A stretch of 64,000 nt of DNA from Aliiroseovarius salicola (GTDB lineage: Bacteria > Pseudomonadota > Alphaproteobacteria > Rhodobacterales > Rhodobacteraceae). Location: positions 1 to 64,000 of the forward strand of contig NZ_JAQIIO010000009.1 of NCBI RefSeq assembly GCF_027891095.1. The letters are read 5' to 3'. The position numbers and the translations under genes were made by a program. Shown one piece after another: positions 16,883 through 27,147 of the stretch. Every line of letters starts with the position of its first letter. Position 1 is the first letter of the stretch. The notes beneath the pieces were generated by a model, which saw only the letters and a program-made list of their open reading frames with translations, searched no databases and had not been told where the DNA came from.

Positions 16883-17127
16883 TTGAGCCTTCACAGATTC
16901 AGAATGAACGCCACTCTGATGGAAACCGGTACTTTCTGTCAACTCCGCCAAGGTCAGCTTCGTCCCGCACAGCCGACCTAGGGTTGGAACTGCATAACGG
17001 GACGCACTGATCTGTTTCAGGAAATCTCGCTCTTGGTATCAAAGGAACGCGACGCGCCATATCTGTCTTACATCCGTTACACAAATCCATTATTCATGAA
17101 ATTATGAAATGAAGAGGGATTCGCCCC

Positions 17128-17937
17128 ATGGATCAGCAACAGATCGACCGACTCACCACTCTGGGACATGCCGGGCGTATGGCGCTCTATCGTCTTCTGG
17201 TGCGCCGCTATCCGGACTTCGTTGCCTCGGGCGAGTTGGCTGACGTGCTTGAGGTGCGCCCCAATACGATGTCGGTCTATCTTGGCGCCTTGTCGCGCGC
17301 CGGGCTGATCACCCAGAAACGGGATGGGCGCAGCCTGCTGTACCGGTTTGATCCCGATGGGGCGGACAGTCTGGTGTCCTATCTTTATGACGATTGCTGC
17401 CGGGGCCGTCCCGCCGCCTGTGCGACACCGCGGGCCTTTGCCGAGGCGCATGAAAAGCAGAAAGTGCTGTTTCTCTGCACCGGCAATTCGGCCCGTTCCA
17501 TCATGGCCGAAGTGATCCTGCGAGACCTCGCCGGGGACCAGTTCGAAGTCTTTTCGGCTGGAACGCGCCCCGCCGTGGTGCTCCACCCCGCAACCCTGCA
17601 ATTGCTGGAAGACAAGGGCCATGACGTGTCCGGGTTACAGCCCAAACACATGTCCGATCTGGAAGGCGAGGCGTTCGACTTTGTTTTTACCGTCTGCGAC
17701 ATGGCTGCCAACGAAGATTGCCCGGTTTGGCCCGGCCAACCCGTCACCGCCCATTGGGGTGTGCCTGACCCTGCCCATGCAACTGGGTCCGACGCCGAGA
17801 AGGGGCTCGCATTTCAAACGCTTTATGGCGAGATGCACCGCCGTCTGACCCTGTTTGCGGCACTGGATACCAAACTGCTCGACCGGTTTTCCCTGCAAAA
17901 CCAAATCGACGAAATTCCCATGACTGGAGAGAAGTAA
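17128..17937 (+). CDS. ArsR repressor fused to thioredoxin-type arsenate reductase ArsC
   Basis: 269 residues. Residues 1-90 are an ArsR winged helix-turn-helix (SGELADVLEVRPNTMSVYLG). Cysteines C90, C91 and C98 just after it could bind arsenite. Residues 112-250 are a low-molecular-weight phosphatase-type arsenate reductase with the P-loop CTGNSARS, nucleophile C117. The fusion would sense arsenite and reduce arsenate in one polypeptide. It heads an operon in which the next gene starts directly after its stop. Fused ArsR-ArsC proteins are known in other proteobacteria. Confidence 0.9.
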   Translation: MDQQQIDRLTTLGHAGRMALYRLLVRRYPDFVASGELADVLEVRPNTMSVYLGALSRAGLITQKRDGRSLLYRFDPDGADSLVSYLYDDCCRGRPAACATPRAFAEAHEKQKVLFLCTGNSARSIMAEVILRDLAGDQFEVFSAGTRPAVVLHPATLQLLEDKGHDVSGLQPKHMSDLEGEAFDFVFTVCDMAANEDCPVWPGQPVTAHWGVPDPAHATGSDAEKGLAFQTLYGEMHRRLTLFAALDTKLLDRFSLQNQIDEIPMTGEK

Positions 17938-18936
17938 ATGACCACCTATGCCATCAATGGCTTGGGACGTATGGGCAAGCTTGCCCTGCGCCCGCTTCTG
18001 GAACGCGGCGCCAAGATTGCCTTTCTCAATGACGCCGTGGGTGACCCGGAAATGCACGCTCATCTGTTGGAGTTCGACACGGTGCATGGTCGCTGGTCCG
18101 CTGAATTCTCGCATGATGCGGACAGCATCAGCATCGACGGCACCCGGATCCCCGTGACCTGCACCCGCAACCTGACGGAACTGCCGCTGGATGGCGTGGA
18201 TGTGGTGATCGACTGCACGGGTGCGTTCAAAACCGCCGAGAAACTCGCGCCATATTTTGATTCTGGTGTGAAAAAGGTGGTGGTCTCAGCCCCGGTCAAG
18301 GAAGACGAGGCGGCGAACATCGTCTTTGGCGTGAACGATGACATTTATGACGCCGACACCCACCGCATCGTCACCGCCGCAAGCTGCACCACCAACTGTC
18401 TTGCGCCCGTGGTGAAAGTGGTGTTGGAGGAATTCGGCATCAAGCATGGATCCATGACCACAATCCATGACGTGACCAACACGCAGACCATCGTGGATCG
18501 CCCCGCCAAGGATCTGCGCCGTGCACGTTCTGCGCTGAACTCGCTCATCCCGACCACCACCGGGTCGGCCAAGGCAATCACCCAGATTTTCCCCGAACTG
18601 ACCGGCAAGTTAAATGGCCATGCAGTGCGGGTTCCGCTTTTGAACGCGTCACTGACAGATATCGTGTTCGAGTTGGAGAAGGAAACCACCGCTGAAGAGG
18701 TGAACGCTGCCTTCAAGGCCGCCGCCGATGGTCCGCTCAAGGGGATCCTTGGCTATGAAGAAAAGCCGCTGGTCTCAACCGATTACACCAATGACGAGCG
18801 CAGCTCTATCATCGACGCGCTGTCGACCATGGTCATCAATGGCACGCAGCTGAAGATCTACGCCTGGTATGACAATGAATGGGGTTACGCGCATCGTCTG
18901 GTGGATGTGGCCCTGATGGTGGGGAAATCACTGTGA
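17938..18936 (+). CDS. ArsJ-associated glyceraldehyde-3-phosphate dehydrogenase
   Basis: 332 residues with the GAPDH fold. The N-terminal dinucleotide site is [13 protein letters not shown]. The active-site Cys is C150 in ASCTTNC, and [11 protein letters not shown] is at the C-terminus. In ars operons this paralogue uses arsenate in place of phosphate to form unstable 1-arseno-3-phosphoglycerate, which ArsJ extrudes. It lies between the regulator-reductase and arsJ, starting one base after the preceding stop. Its GTGA overlap with arsJ supports that role over housekeeping glycolysis. Confidence 0.9.
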   Translation: MTTYAINGLGRMGKLALRPLLERGAKIAFLNDAVGDPEMHAHLLEFDTVHGRWSAEFSHDADSISIDGTRIPVTCTRNLTELPLDGVDVVIDCTGAFKTAEKLAPYFDSGVKKVVVSAPVKEDEAANIVFGVNDDIYDADTHRIVTAASCTTNCLAPVVKVVLEEFGIKHGSMTTIHDVTNTQTIVDRPAKDLRRARSALNSLIPTTTGSAKAITQIFPELTGKLNGHAVRVPLLNASLTDIVFELEKETTAEEVNAAFKAAADGPLKGILGYEEKPLVSTDYTNDERSSIIDALSTMVINGTQLKIYAWYDNEWGYAHRLVDVALMVGKSL

Positions 18937-20210
18937 CGAAACCAAATGGCCCAAGATCTGGCATGGCGGCCTATATGGCCGTCACCGCTGCCTATTGGGC
19001 CTTTATGCTGACCGACGGGGCGCTGAGGATGTTGGTGCTTTTGCACTTTCACACCCTCGGATTTTCGCCAGTCGAGCTGGCCTATCTCTTTGTGCTTTAC
19101 GAAATCGCCGGCATGGTGACGAACCTGTCAGCTGGGTGGATCGCCGCGCGGTTTGGCCTGACCTCAACGCTGTATGCCGGGCTTGGCCTGCAGATCGTGG
19201 CCCTTCTGGCGCTCGTGCAGCTTGACCCCACTTGGGCGGTTGGCCTGTCAGTGGTGTACGTGATGCTGGTGCAGGGCGTATCCGGTGTGGCGAAGGACCT
19301 CGCCAAGATGTCCTCGAAATCGGCGGTCAAGCTTTTGGCCCCGACCGAGGGCGATGGGCTCTTTCGCTGGGTTGCCGTACTAACCGGGTCGAAAAACGCA
19401 GTGAAAGGGCTGGGTTTCCTGTTGGGCGCGGCCCTTCTGGCATTGGCGGGGTTCGACGTGGCGGTTCTGGGCATGGCCGCAGTGCTTGCCGTGATCCTTG
19501 TTGCTGTCATCGCGCGCATGCCCTCGGGGCTTCCGACCGGGCGAAAGGACGCCAAGTTCCGCGAGGTGTTTTCCAAGAACCGCAATATCAATTGGCTGAG
19601 CTTCGCCCGCGTCTTTCTGTTTGGCGCGCGGGATGTGTGGTTTGTGGTGGGTATCCCGATCTATTTCCACTCGGTCCTGTCAGATGGCAGCCACGCGAGC
19701 GGGCGCAGCGCGTTTTTCCTCGTAGGCTCTTTCATGGCGGTCTGGATCATCCTTTACGGCGTGGTGCAGGCCAACGCGCCACGGCTGCTTCGGGCAAAAT
19801 CGCGCGAGGCAGGAGAGTTGATTGGCATGGCCACGCGCTTTGCTGCGATGCTCGCCATTGTTCCAGCGATCCTTGCGATCATTGTCTATGGGGCAGGGGC
19901 GCCGGACATGTGGCTGACAGTCACGCTGGTCATCGGCCTTCTGGTGTTTGGCGCGCTTTTTGCGGTGAACTCGTCTCTGCATTCCTACCTGATCCTTGCC
20001 TTCACCGACACCAAACGGGTGACGATGGACGTGGGGTTCTACTATATGGCCAATGCCGCCGGGCGGCTGATTGGCACGGTCTTGTCGGGCGCGAGCTATC
20101 AGTTCGGCGGTCTGACCGCCTGTCTTGCCGTGGCCGCTGTCATGCTGGGCCTTTCCGCCCTTGGTGCTACGAAACTAACACAACACGAGGTGCCTCATGG
20201 GGCTGTTTGA
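18933..20210 (+). CDS. arsJ: ArsJ, organoarsenical (1-arseno-3-phosphoglycerate) efflux permease
   Basis: 425-residue major-facilitator protein with about 12 membrane helices. It includes the ArsJ-typical segments [19 protein letters not shown] and [16 protein letters not shown] chose GTG 18933, which overlaps the GAPDH stop (GTGA); the longer open frame runs into the GAPDH gene. It exports the arsenylated product of the upstream GAPDH, giving pentavalent arsenate resistance. The 3' end overlaps the next gene by 14 bp. Confidence 0.9.
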   Translation: MTKPNGPRSGMAAYMAVTAAYWAFMLTDGALRMLVLLHFHTLGFSPVELAYLFVLYEIAGMVTNLSAGWIAARFGLTSTLYAGLGLQIVALLALVQLDPTWAVGLSVVYVMLVQGVSGVAKDLAKMSSKSAVKLLAPTEGDGLFRWVAVLTGSKNAVKGLGFLLGAALLALAGFDVAVLGMAAVLAVILVAVIARMPSGLPTGRKDAKFREVFSKNRNINWLSFARVFLFGARDVWFVVGIPIYFHSVLSDGSHASGRSAFFLVGSFMAVWIILYGVVQANAPRLLRAKSREAGELIGMATRFAAMLAIVPAILAIIVYGAGAPDMWLTVTLVIGLLVFGALFAVNSSLHSYLILAFTDTKRVTMDVGFYYMANAAGRLIGTVLSGASYQFGGLTACLAVAAVMLGLSALGATKLTQHEVPHGAV

Positions 20211-21207
20211 ACGTTATCTTTCCCTGTGGATTGCCGCTGGGATGTTGGCCGGGGTCGCGCTTGGGGCGATGGCCCCCGGTCTGGTGCAGGCTATTGCCGG
20301 GGCGGAATATGCGCAGGTCAACTTGGTGGTGGCGGTGCTAATCTGGGCGATGGTCTATCCGATGATGGTCGGCGTGGATTTCCGCGCGGTGGGTGACGTA
20401 GCTCGCCAGCCCAAAGGGTTGATGATCACCCTGTCGGTCAACTGGCTGATCAAGCCCTTCACCATGGCCTTCCTTGGCGTGCTGTTTTTCGAGTTCCTCT
20501 TTGCTCCGTGGATTTCACCCGCCGATGCACAATCCTATATTGCGGGGCTGATCCTTCTGGGTGCTGCCCCCTGCACGGCGATGGTATTTGTCTGGTCGCA
20601 GCTCACGCGCGGGGACGCGACCTATACGCTGGTGCAGGTCTCAGTGAACGACCTGATCATGGTGGTGGCCTTTGCCCCGATCGTGGCGCTGCTGCTTGGC
20701 GTGACTGACATCGTCGTCCCGTGGGAGACGCTGCTATTGTCAGTGGGTCTTTTTGTGGTGCTGCCGCTGATCGCCGGGGTTCTCACCCGCCGTTTGCTGG
20801 CCAACCCGGCGAGGATCGAATCGTTTCAGGCACGGGTGAAGCCTTTTTCCATTATCGGGTTGATCGCCACCGTGGTGATCCTGTTTGCACTTCAAGGGCA
20901 AGAAATCCTGTCGCGCCCAATGATCATCCTGCTCATCGCCATCCCGATCCTGATCCAGAGTTATGGGATCTTTGGCCTGGCTTATTTCACGGCCCATCGC
21001 ATGGGCGTGCCACATCGGATCGCCGCGCCTTGTGCGCTCATTGGCACGTCGAACTTCTTTGAACTTGCAGTGGCCGTAGCGATCAGCCTCTTTGGCCTGT
21101 CATCAGGGGCGGCCCTTGCCACAGTGGTGGGTGTGCTGGTCGAGGTTCCGGTGATGCTGTCTCTGGTCGCCTTTGCCAACCGGACCCGCGAGCGGTTCCC
21201 GGTTTGA
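20197..21207 (+). CDS. acr3: ACR3-family arsenite efflux protein
   Basis: 336 residues, about ten membrane helices of the bile/arsenite/riboflavin transporter superfamily. ACR3 landmarks include the conserved-Cys segment [15 protein letters not shown] in helix 4 and [14 protein letters not shown] near the C-terminus. It exports arsenite made by the fused reductase. The start lies inside the end of arsJ, so expression is coupled. With ArsJ it gives the cell both arsenite and arsenate-derived export. Confidence 0.9.
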   Translation: MGLFERYLSLWIAAGMLAGVALGAMAPGLVQAIAGAEYAQVNLVVAVLIWAMVYPMMVGVDFRAVGDVARQPKGLMITLSVNWLIKPFTMAFLGVLFFEFLFAPWISPADAQSYIAGLILLGAAPCTAMVFVWSQLTRGDATYTLVQVSVNDLIMVVAFAPIVALLLGVTDIVVPWETLLLSVGLFVVLPLIAGVLTRRLLANPARIESFQARVKPFSIIGLIATVVILFALQGQEILSRPMIILLIAIPILIQSYGIFGLAYFTAHRMGVPHRIAAPCALIGTSNFFELAVAVAISLFGLSSGAALATVVGVLVEVPVMLSLVAFANRTRERFPV

Positions 21208-21213
21208 CGGGTA

Positions 21214-21234
21214 GGGGAGGGTTAATCCCTCCCC
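21214..21234. terminator. Stem-loop between convergent ars operon and tex
   Basis: GGGGAGGG (21214-21221) pairs with CCCTCCCC (21227-21234) across a 5-base loop, 7 bp after the acr3 stop and 8 bp before the end of tex. There is no T-run; it probably serves both convergent transcripts. Confidence 0.6.
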
Positions 21235-21241
21235 ATGCACA

Positions 21242-23581
21242 TCATTTCTTCTTCATCGCATCCAGCAGCGCTGAGCCGAGCCCGCCCACTTGCTGCCCAC
21301 CAGCCTTTTTCGGACCAGAGGACATGTTGCGTCCGCCCCCTTTTGGGCCACCGCGTTGCGGACGGTGATCCTGCTGTTTGCCCGGACCACGGGATTTGCG
21401 ATCTTCCTTGGCCGACGCCCCGCCATCCTTGCGCATCGTCAGCCCAATGCGTTTGCGCGGGATGTCCACTTCGGTCACCGTCACTTTGACCACGTCACCG
21501 GTTTTCACCACCTCATGCGGGTCTTTGACGAACCGGTCTGCAAGCTGGCTGATGTGTACCAGCCCATCCTGATGCACACCGATATCCACAAAGGCGCCAA
21601 AAGCGGCGACATTGGTCACGGTGCCTTCCAGAACCATCCCGGATTTCAGGTCCGACATCTCTTCGACACCATCGGTAAAGCTTGCGGTTTTGAAGCTCGG
21701 GCGCGGGTCGCGGCCCGGCTTTTCCAGCTCCGAGAAAATGTCGCGTACGGTGGGCAGGCCGAAATCGCCGCTTACGAAATCGGCAGCTTTCAGCGACCTC
21801 AAGGCCCCTTCGTTGCCCATCAGATCGCGCAGATCCCGCCCGCAGGCCGACACGATCTTGCGGGCCACGTCATAGGCTTCAGGGTGAACAGCAGAGGCGT
21901 CGAGCGGTTCGTCGCCTTCGCGGATGCGCAGGAACCCCGCGCATTGTTCAAAGGCGCGCGGCCCAAGGCCCGAGACCTTCATGAGTGATTTGCGCGAGGG
22001 GAACGCGCCGTTGATGTCACGATGAGTCACAATGGATTGCGCAAGCGAGGCCGAGAGGCCAGAAACATGAGCGAGCAGCGGAGCGGAAGCCATGTTAAGA
22101 TCGACGCCAACCGCGTTCACCGCATCCTCAACCACCGCTTCCAGGGATTTCGACAGGCGGCGCTGGTCCACGTCGTGCTGATATTGCCCAACCCCGATGG
22201 ATTGTGGCTCGATCTTCACCAGTTCCGCCAGCGGATCCTGCAAGCGGCGGGCAATTGACACCGCGCCGCGCAAGCTCACGTCGAGATCGGGAAACTCGCG
22301 CGCGGCCAGTTCAGACGCGGAATAGACAGAGGCGCCCGCCTCGCTGACCACAACCTTGGTGGGCGCTTTCACGCCTTTGGGCAGGCGCTTGAGCGTGTCA
22401 CCCACCAGCCGTTCGGTCTCGCGGCTGGCCGTGCCATTGCCGATTGCAATCAGTTCCACATCATGCTTGGCAATCAGCGCAAGGATTGCCGCTTCAGACC
22501 CCTGCATATCCATTCTCGGCTGGAACGGGTAGAGCGTTGCCGTGTCGAGCAATTTGCCAGTCGCATCCACCACAGCAGCCTTTACCCCGGTGCGAATGCC
22601 CGGATCCAACCCGAGGGTGGCGCGCGACCCGGCGGGGGCCGCAAGCAGCAGATCCTTGAGGTTGCGGGCAAACACGTCAATCGCTTCGTCATGGGACCGG
22701 GCGCGCAGATCGGCCATCAGGTCCAGCGTCATCGACAACGCCAGCTTCACCCGCCAGGCCCATCGGGCAACGGTGCGCAGCCAGGTATCGCCGGGGGTAG
22801 AACCTGCGCATTCCAGTCGGGCGGCAACCATATCCACGGCGCGGGCGGATCCGTCTTCGTCCGGTGCAATGTCTAGTGTGATCACCCCCTCTTTTGACGC
22901 CCGCAGCATAGCCAGCGCGCGGTGTGAGGGGGTTTTGGACCAAAGCTCCTGATGGTCAAAATAATCGGAAAACTTCGCTCCGGCCTGTTCCTGTCCGGCC
23001 ACCACTTTGGCGGTCAGCAATGCCTCGCGCTGCATGAACGTCCGCAGCGCACCAACCAGTTCGGCGTTTTCTGCCAGTTCCTCAACCAGAATATCCCGCG
23101 CGCCATTGAGCGCGTCTTTCACCGTCGGAACGGCCTCGGTGACAAACGCCTCGGCGTGGACCTCGGGGGCCGTGGAGCGGGTATTGCGGATCTTTTCCAA
23201 GAGCGGCTCCAGCCCGTTTTCCCGCGCGATCATCGCCTTGGTGCGGCGCTTGGGTTTGTAGGGCAGGTAGAGGTCTTCGAGCGTGGATTTTGTATCGGCT
23301 GCCGCGATGGATTTTGCCAGATCGTCGGTCAGTTTTCCCTGATCCTTGATACTGGTCAGGATCACCTCGCGCCGCGCTTCCATCTCGCGCAGATAGGTCA
23401 GCCGGTCGGCAAGTTTCCTGAGCTGCGTGTCGTCCAGCCCTCCGGTGACCTCTTTGCGGTAACGCGCGACGAAGGGCACGGTAGCGCCACCGTCAAGCAG
23501 CCCAACCGCGGCGTTAACCTGTTGGGCGGACGCGGAAATATCGGTGGCAATGGTTTGGGAAATGCGGGTGTTGGTGTCCAT
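21242..23581 (-). CDS. tex: Tex, S1-domain RNA-binding transcription accessory protein
   Basis: 779 residues in the full Tex order. An N-terminal helical region ([17 protein letters not shown]) comes first. A YqgF/RNase H-like domain follows near residues 320-440 ([17 protein letters not shown]). Helix-hairpin-helix segments come next ([20 protein letters not shown]). The S1 domain is near 640-710 ([27 protein letters not shown]). The Lys/Gly/Arg-rich tail is disordered. The chosen ATG begins MDTNTRISQ after an AGGAGAG Shine-Dalgarno. It has a housekeeping role in transcription and RNA metabolism. Confidence 0.93.
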   Translation of the reverse strand: MDTNTRISQTIATDISASAQQVNAAVGLLDGGATVPFVARYRKEVTGGLDDTQLRKLADRLTYLREMEARREVILTSIKDQGKLTDDLAKSIAAADTKSTLEDLYLPYKPKRRTKAMIARENGLEPLLEKIRNTRSTAPEVHAEAFVTEAVPTVKDALNGARDILVEELAENAELVGALRTFMQREALLTAKVVAGQEQAGAKFSDYFDHQELWSKTPSHRALAMLRASKEGVITLDIAPDEDGSARAVDMVAARLECAGSTPGDTWLRTVARWAWRVKLALSMTLDLMADLRARSHDEAIDVFARNLKDLLLAAPAGSRATLGLDPGIRTGVKAAVVDATGKLLDTATLYPFQPRMDMQGSEAAILALIAKHDVELIAIGNGTASRETERLVGDTLKRLPKGVKAPTKVVVSEAGASVYSASELAAREFPDLDVSLRGAVSIARRLQDPLAELVKIEPQSIGVGQYQHDVDQRRLSKSLEAVVEDAVNAVGVDLNMASAPLLAHVSGLSASLAQSIVTHRDINGAFPSRKSLMKVSGLGPRAFEQCAGFLRIREGDEPLDASAVHPEAYDVARKIVSACGRDLRDLMGNEGALRSLKAADFVSGDFGLPTVRDIFSELEKPGRDPRPSFKTASFTDGVEEMSDLKSGMVLEGTVTNVAAFGAFVDIGVHQDGLVHISQLADRFVKDPHEVVKTGDVVKVTVTEVDIPRKRIGLTMRKDGGASAKEDRKSRGPGKQQDHRPQRGGPKGGGRNMSSGPKKAGGQQVGGLGSALLDAMKKK

Positions 23582-23658
23582 GATCTCTCCTGTTCGGATG
23601 ACCTGTTTAGCCTTGGTGCAAGGCAAGGGGAAGGGGGGCGAATTTGAGCTTTGGCAGA

Positions 23659-24084
23659 TTATCGCCCGCGTTTGGTGGAAAGCAGCAGATTGGTCTCGGA
23701 TCGGGTGATCCCCTCCATACGGCGAATGGAAAACAGCACCTGATCCAGTTCTTCCAGCGTCTCGGTGCCGATCTCTGCGATCAGATCCCAGGTGCCATTG
23801 GTGGAATGCACCGCCATCACCTGTGGAAGCGCTGCGACGCGGGACATCAGTCGTTCGGTGCCGCGCCCCTCGATGCCCAGCATCATCAACCCGCGCACCG
23901 GGTTGGGGGCCACGTCCTGCCGGGTGACGATGGTAAACCCGACAACCTCGCCGCGCTTTTTCAGCGCATCCATGCGGGCACGCACAGTGGTGCGGGTGAC
24001 TCCGAGCAGGTCGGCAAGCTCTGACACTGATGCGCGGCCGTCCCGATGCAGCAGAGTAAGAAGGCGCCTATCCAAATTGTCCAT
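23659..24084 (-). CDS. Lrp/AsnC-family regulator, probable arginase-operon activator
   Basis: 141 residues. An N-terminal AsnC-type helix-turn-helix is at about 5-55 ([19 protein letters not shown]), and the C-terminal RAM/ligand-binding domain is at about 65-135. The chosen ATG begins MDNLDRRLL; longer readings add no Lrp sequence. It is divergent from the arginase gene with 86 bp between starts. Lrp-type regulators beside arginase typically activate it in response to arginine or ornithine. Confidence 0.88.
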   Translation of the reverse strand: MDNLDRRLLTLLHRDGRASVSELADLLGVTRTTVRARMDALKKRGEVVGFTIVTRQDVAPNPVRGLMMLGIEGRGTERLMSRVAALPQVMAVHSTNGTWDLIAEIGTETLEELDQVLFSIRRMEGITRSETNLLLSTKRGR

Positions 24085-24111
24085 GATGACTATCCAGTAT
24101 GAGCAATGTTG

Positions 24112-24124
24112 GCCCATATTGGGC
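24112..24124. promoter_or_regulatory. Candidate Lrp-family operator before arginase
   Basis: GCCCA-TAT-TGGGC is a 13-bp interrupted palindrome in the 86-bp space between the divergent regulator and arginase starts. The dyad and A/T centre suit an AsnC/Lrp half-site pair. Confidence 0.4.
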
Positions 24125-24170
24125 AATTTATCCCCTTCCGACAAGCCGGTTCTTGGCCAAAAGATGGGTC

Positions 24171-25091
24171 ATGAACATGACAAACATCTTCCTTGTTGGA
24201 GCGCCCATGGATTCGGGCAAGAAGCGTCAGGGCTGCCGGATGGGGCCAGATGCTTATCGTGTGGCGGGTCTGGCTGAGGCGCTGACCGAGCTGGGACATG
24301 AGGTGCATGACTTGGGCGATGTGGCCCCGGATGTGGTAGATTTGCCGGAACATGAGCACCTTGTCTCGTTGCCGGACTGTGTGGGATGGACCCATGCGCT
24401 GACTCGAGTGGCGCAAGAGGCCGCAGGGAAAGGGATGCCGATTTTCATGGGCGGCGATCATGCGCTGTCGATGGGATCGGTGGCCGGGATGGCGGCCCAT
24501 GCCAAGGCACAGGGCCGTCCGCTTTTCGTGCTGTGGCTGGATGCCCATAGCGACTTTCACACTCCGCAAAGCACCGCCAGCGGCAATTTGCACGGCACGC
24601 CGGTGGCCTATTTCACTGGGCAAGATGGGTTTGACGATTTCCCGGCCCCTTCAGCGCTGGTTGAAATTGAACATGTGGGCATGATGGGGCTGCGGTCTGT
24701 GGACCCTGCGGAACATGCCGCGCTTGCAGATCAGCATGCCATGCTGGTGGATATGCGCGCGATTGATGAACATGGAATCAAGGCGCCTTTGGTGGCTTTC
24801 CTTGAAAAGGTCCGTGCGGCCAATGGGATGCTGCATGTCTCGTTGGATGTGGATTTTCTTGACCCCTCCGTGGCCCCTGCGGTTGGTACCACCGTTCCGG
24901 GTGGTGCAACGGAACGCGAAGGGCATTTGGTGATGGAATTGCTGTGTGACAGCGGGCTGGTGACCTCGTTGGATCTGGTTGAGTTGAACCCGTTTCTGGA
25001 TGAGCGCGGCCGCACTGCCAAACTGATGGTGGACCTCACCGCTTCTCTTATGGGGCGTCGTATCTTTGATCGCCCAACCCGTTCTTTCTAA
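24171..25091 (+). CDS. rocF: Arginase
   Basis: 306 residues, ureohydrolase family. Binuclear Mn ligands lie in GGDHALSMG, DAHSDFH and SLDVDFLDP. It hydrolyses arginine to ornithine and urea. ATG 24171 is chosen, with 24177 (MTNIFLVGAPMDSG) an equally good alternative; the extra open frame upstream covers the promoter. Ornithine cyclodeaminase follows at 11 bp, giving an arginine-to-proline operon. Confidence 0.92.
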   Translation: MNMTNIFLVGAPMDSGKKRQGCRMGPDAYRVAGLAEALTELGHEVHDLGDVAPDVVDLPEHEHLVSLPDCVGWTHALTRVAQEAAGKGMPIFMGGDHALSMGSVAGMAAHAKAQGRPLFVLWLDAHSDFHTPQSTASGNLHGTPVAYFTGQDGFDDFPAPSALVEIEHVGMMGLRSVDPAEHAALADQHAMLVDMRAIDEHGIKAPLVAFLEKVRAANGMLHVSLDVDFLDPSVAPAVGTTVPGGATEREGHLVMELLCDSGLVTSLDLVELNPFLDERGRTAKLMVDLTASLMGRRIFDRPTRSF

Positions 25092-25102
25092 AGGAGTTTC
25101 AG

Positions 25103-26146
25103 ATGTTGCAACCGTCTGACAAGGCCCTGGTGCCTTTTGTTTCCGTCGATCACATGATGAAGCTCATTCACCATGTGGGCCTGGAAGAGATGATCGTCGG
25201 TATCGCTGCCGAGATCGAGCGCGATTTCAAACGCTGGGAAAGCTTTGACAAGACCCCGCGCGTGCCCGCCCATTCACCTCATGGGGTGATTGAACTGATG
25301 CCAACTTCGGATGGCGAGGCGTATGGCTTCAAATATGTAAACGGGCACCCGAAGAACACGTCCGAGGGTCTGCAGACCGTGACCGCCTTCGGCCTTCTGG
25401 CTGATGTTTATACCGGTTATCCGACACTTCTGACCGAGATGACGATCCTGACCGCGCTGCGGACGGCGGCGACCTCGGCCTTGGTGGGCAAATACCTTGC
25501 GCCCAAAGGCACGACCACCATGGCGATGATCGGCAATGGTGCGCAGTCGGAATTCCAGTGTCTGGCGTTCAAGGCGCTTTGCGGCATCGACACCGTGCGC
25601 CTTTATGACACCGACCCGGCAGCCACCGCGAAATGTGCGGCGAACCTTGCGGGCAAGGGGCTGACCGTCGTGTCCTGCAAGACCGGTGAAGATGCCATTG
25701 AGGGCGCGCAGATCATCACCACGTGCACCGCAGACAAGAAATACGCAACCATCCTGACCGACAACATGGTCGGACCGGGCGTGCATATCAACGCCATTGG
25801 CGGCGACTGCCCGGGTAAGACGGAACTGCACCGCGATATCCTTTTGCGCTCGGAAATCTTTGTGGAATACCCCGAGCAGACGCGCATCGAAGGTGAAATT
25901 CAAGCGCTGGATGACGATCATCCGGTGATCGAGATGTGGCAGGTGATGACCGGACAGGTCGAAGGCCGCAAGGACGACCGCCAGATCACCTTGTTTGACA
26001 GTGTTGGCTTTGCGATCGAGGACTTCTCGGCTCTGCGTTACGTCAAGCTGGCGATCGAAGGGACTGACTATTTCGAACCGTTAGACATGCTCGCAGACCC
26101 CGACGATCCGCGTGATCTGTTCGGAATGGTTCAACGTGCCAAATGA
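25103..26146 (+). CDS. Ornithine cyclodeaminase
   Basis: 347 residues of the OCD/mu-crystallin family. The NAD site follows MAMIGNGAQSEFQCLAFKAL (about 135-154), and the conserved substrate-site segment is GVHINAIGGDCPGKTEL (about 229-245). It converts ornithine to proline with release of ammonia, using bound NAD. An AAAGGAG Shine-Dalgarno precedes the ATG. Its product can be consumed by PutA, encoded in this window at 54.8-58.3 kb. Confidence 0.92.
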   Translation: MLQPSDKALVPFVSVDHMMKLIHHVGLEEMIVGIAAEIERDFKRWESFDKTPRVPAHSPHGVIELMPTSDGEAYGFKYVNGHPKNTSEGLQTVTAFGLLADVYTGYPTLLTEMTILTALRTAATSALVGKYLAPKGTTTMAMIGNGAQSEFQCLAFKALCGIDTVRLYDTDPAATAKCAANLAGKGLTVVSCKTGEDAIEGAQIITTCTADKKYATILTDNMVGPGVHINAIGGDCPGKTELHRDILLRSEIFVEYPEQTRIEGEIQALDDDHPVIEMWQVMTGQVEGRKDDRQITLFDSVGFAIEDFSALRYVKLAIEGTDYFEPLDMLADPDDPRDLFGMVQRAK

Positions 26147-26149
26147 GAG

Positions 26150-26175
26150 TTCGGGGTCAGTTTGACCCCGAATTT
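26150..26175. terminator. Terminator between convergent ocd and lysR
   Basis: TTCGGGGTCA (26150-26159) pairs with TGACCCCGAA (26163-26172) across a 3-base loop, followed by TTT. It starts 3 bp after the ocd stop and runs into the end of the LysR gene. Confidence 0.8.
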
Positions 26176-27049
26176 ACAATAAGGTTTTCAATTCTTCCTT
26201 GAGCCAGCTCAGGGCTGGCCCCATCACCTTGTGCTTGCGGTAGACCAGTTCAACGGGGGGGCTCCAAGGTTTGTGATCGAAACTCACCTGCATCTGGTGA
26301 AGCTGTCCTGCTGCAATCAGTGGGGCAGCCATGTGGTCGGGAAGATAGGTCCAGCCCAACCCTTGCTGGCACATGTGCAGAAGTCCCTGAAAACTGTTGG
26401 TCCACCAGGCTTGTGCCGACACGAGGTTGAGCATCTCTACTGCCTGCCCCTGAAGCCCGCGGATCAGCAATTGCCGGTGCTGAAATAGGTCATGCGCGGC
26501 AATTTCAGTTCGTTTGGCTAATGGGTGGGAAGGGTGGCAGACCGCTACAAAAGGCAGGTTGCCGATAAAGCAGACATCCGTGCTGTCATCAAAGGCAATT
26601 GGGGTGAAGAAGATGCCCAGATCCGCCTGACCTTTCGCAATCATCTCTGCCACATCCGGGCTTGCGCTTGTGACAAGTTCAAGCCGGGTTGCGGGATATG
26701 CCTTCCCGAAGCGGTCCAAGGTGTTACCCAGCTGTGGCAGGAGCAGCGCGTCATCCACGACCAATCGGATATGCGCCTCATCCCCCTTGTGAATGGAACG
26801 CGCGCCAATATCCAGCTGAGTCGCCTGCACCAGAACTGCACGCGCCATATCCAGAATACGATGCCCGTCGGGCGTCAGTGTCGGAATGCGGGTCGAGCGG
26901 TCAAACAGTTGTAGATCGAGATCAACTTCCAGATTTGCGATGCCCTGACTGACCGCAGATTGCGCTTTGCCCAGTTTGCGCGCACAGGCCGAAAACGAAC
27001 CGGTGTCCGCCACATCCACCAACATGCGCAACTGTTCCAGCGTATACAT
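26174..27049 (-). CDS. LysR-family regulator, probable regulator of the PACE efflux gene
   Basis: 291 residues. The N-terminal LysR helix-turn-helix (about 17-45) includes GSFSACARKLGKAQSAVSQGI, followed by a type-2 periplasmic-binding-like sensor domain. I chose ATG (MYTLEQLRML) behind AAAGGTGAG over a GTG three codons upstream. It is divergent from a PACE-family transporter, the same arrangement as AceR/AceI in Acinetobacter, so it may respond to a cationic toxicant or polyamine-like inducer. Confidence 0.85.
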   Translation of the reverse strand: MYTLEQLRMLVDVADTGSFSACARKLGKAQSAVSQGIANLEVDLDLQLFDRSTRIPTLTPDGHRILDMARAVLVQATQLDIGARSIHKGDEAHIRLVVDDALLLPQLGNTLDRFGKAYPATRLELVTSASPDVAEMIAKGQADLGIFFTPIAFDDSTDVCFIGNLPFVAVCHPSHPLAKRTEIAAHDLFQHRQLLIRGLQGQAVEMLNLVSAQAWWTNSFQGLLHMCQQGLGWTYLPDHMAAPLIAAGQLHQMQVSFDHKPWSPPVELVYRKHKVMGPALSWLKEELKTLL

Positions 27050-27091
27050 CGCACTCACCTTTCATAAGCAAAACAGATGGTATCTAACTTT

Positions 27092-27106
27092 GTTCCATCA
27101 AGGAAC
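27092..27106. promoter_or_regulatory. T-N11-A LysR-type operator candidate
   Basis: GTTCC-ATCAA-GGAAC is a 15-bp interrupted palindrome fitting the LysR consensus T-N11-A. It lies in the 98-bp divergent space, 43 bp from the LysR start and 42 bp from the PACE start, well placed to control both. Confidence 0.55.
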
Positions 27107-27147
27107 CACCTTAGTCAGGAGCAAGTGAATTCGACGAAGAGTACCCC

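Noticed and set aside
19232-20341. 369-codon plus-strand frame overlapping arsJ and acr3
   Set aside because: Out-of-frame shadow, Arg/Gly/Cys-rich; the membrane-protein frames of arsJ and acr3 explain the region.
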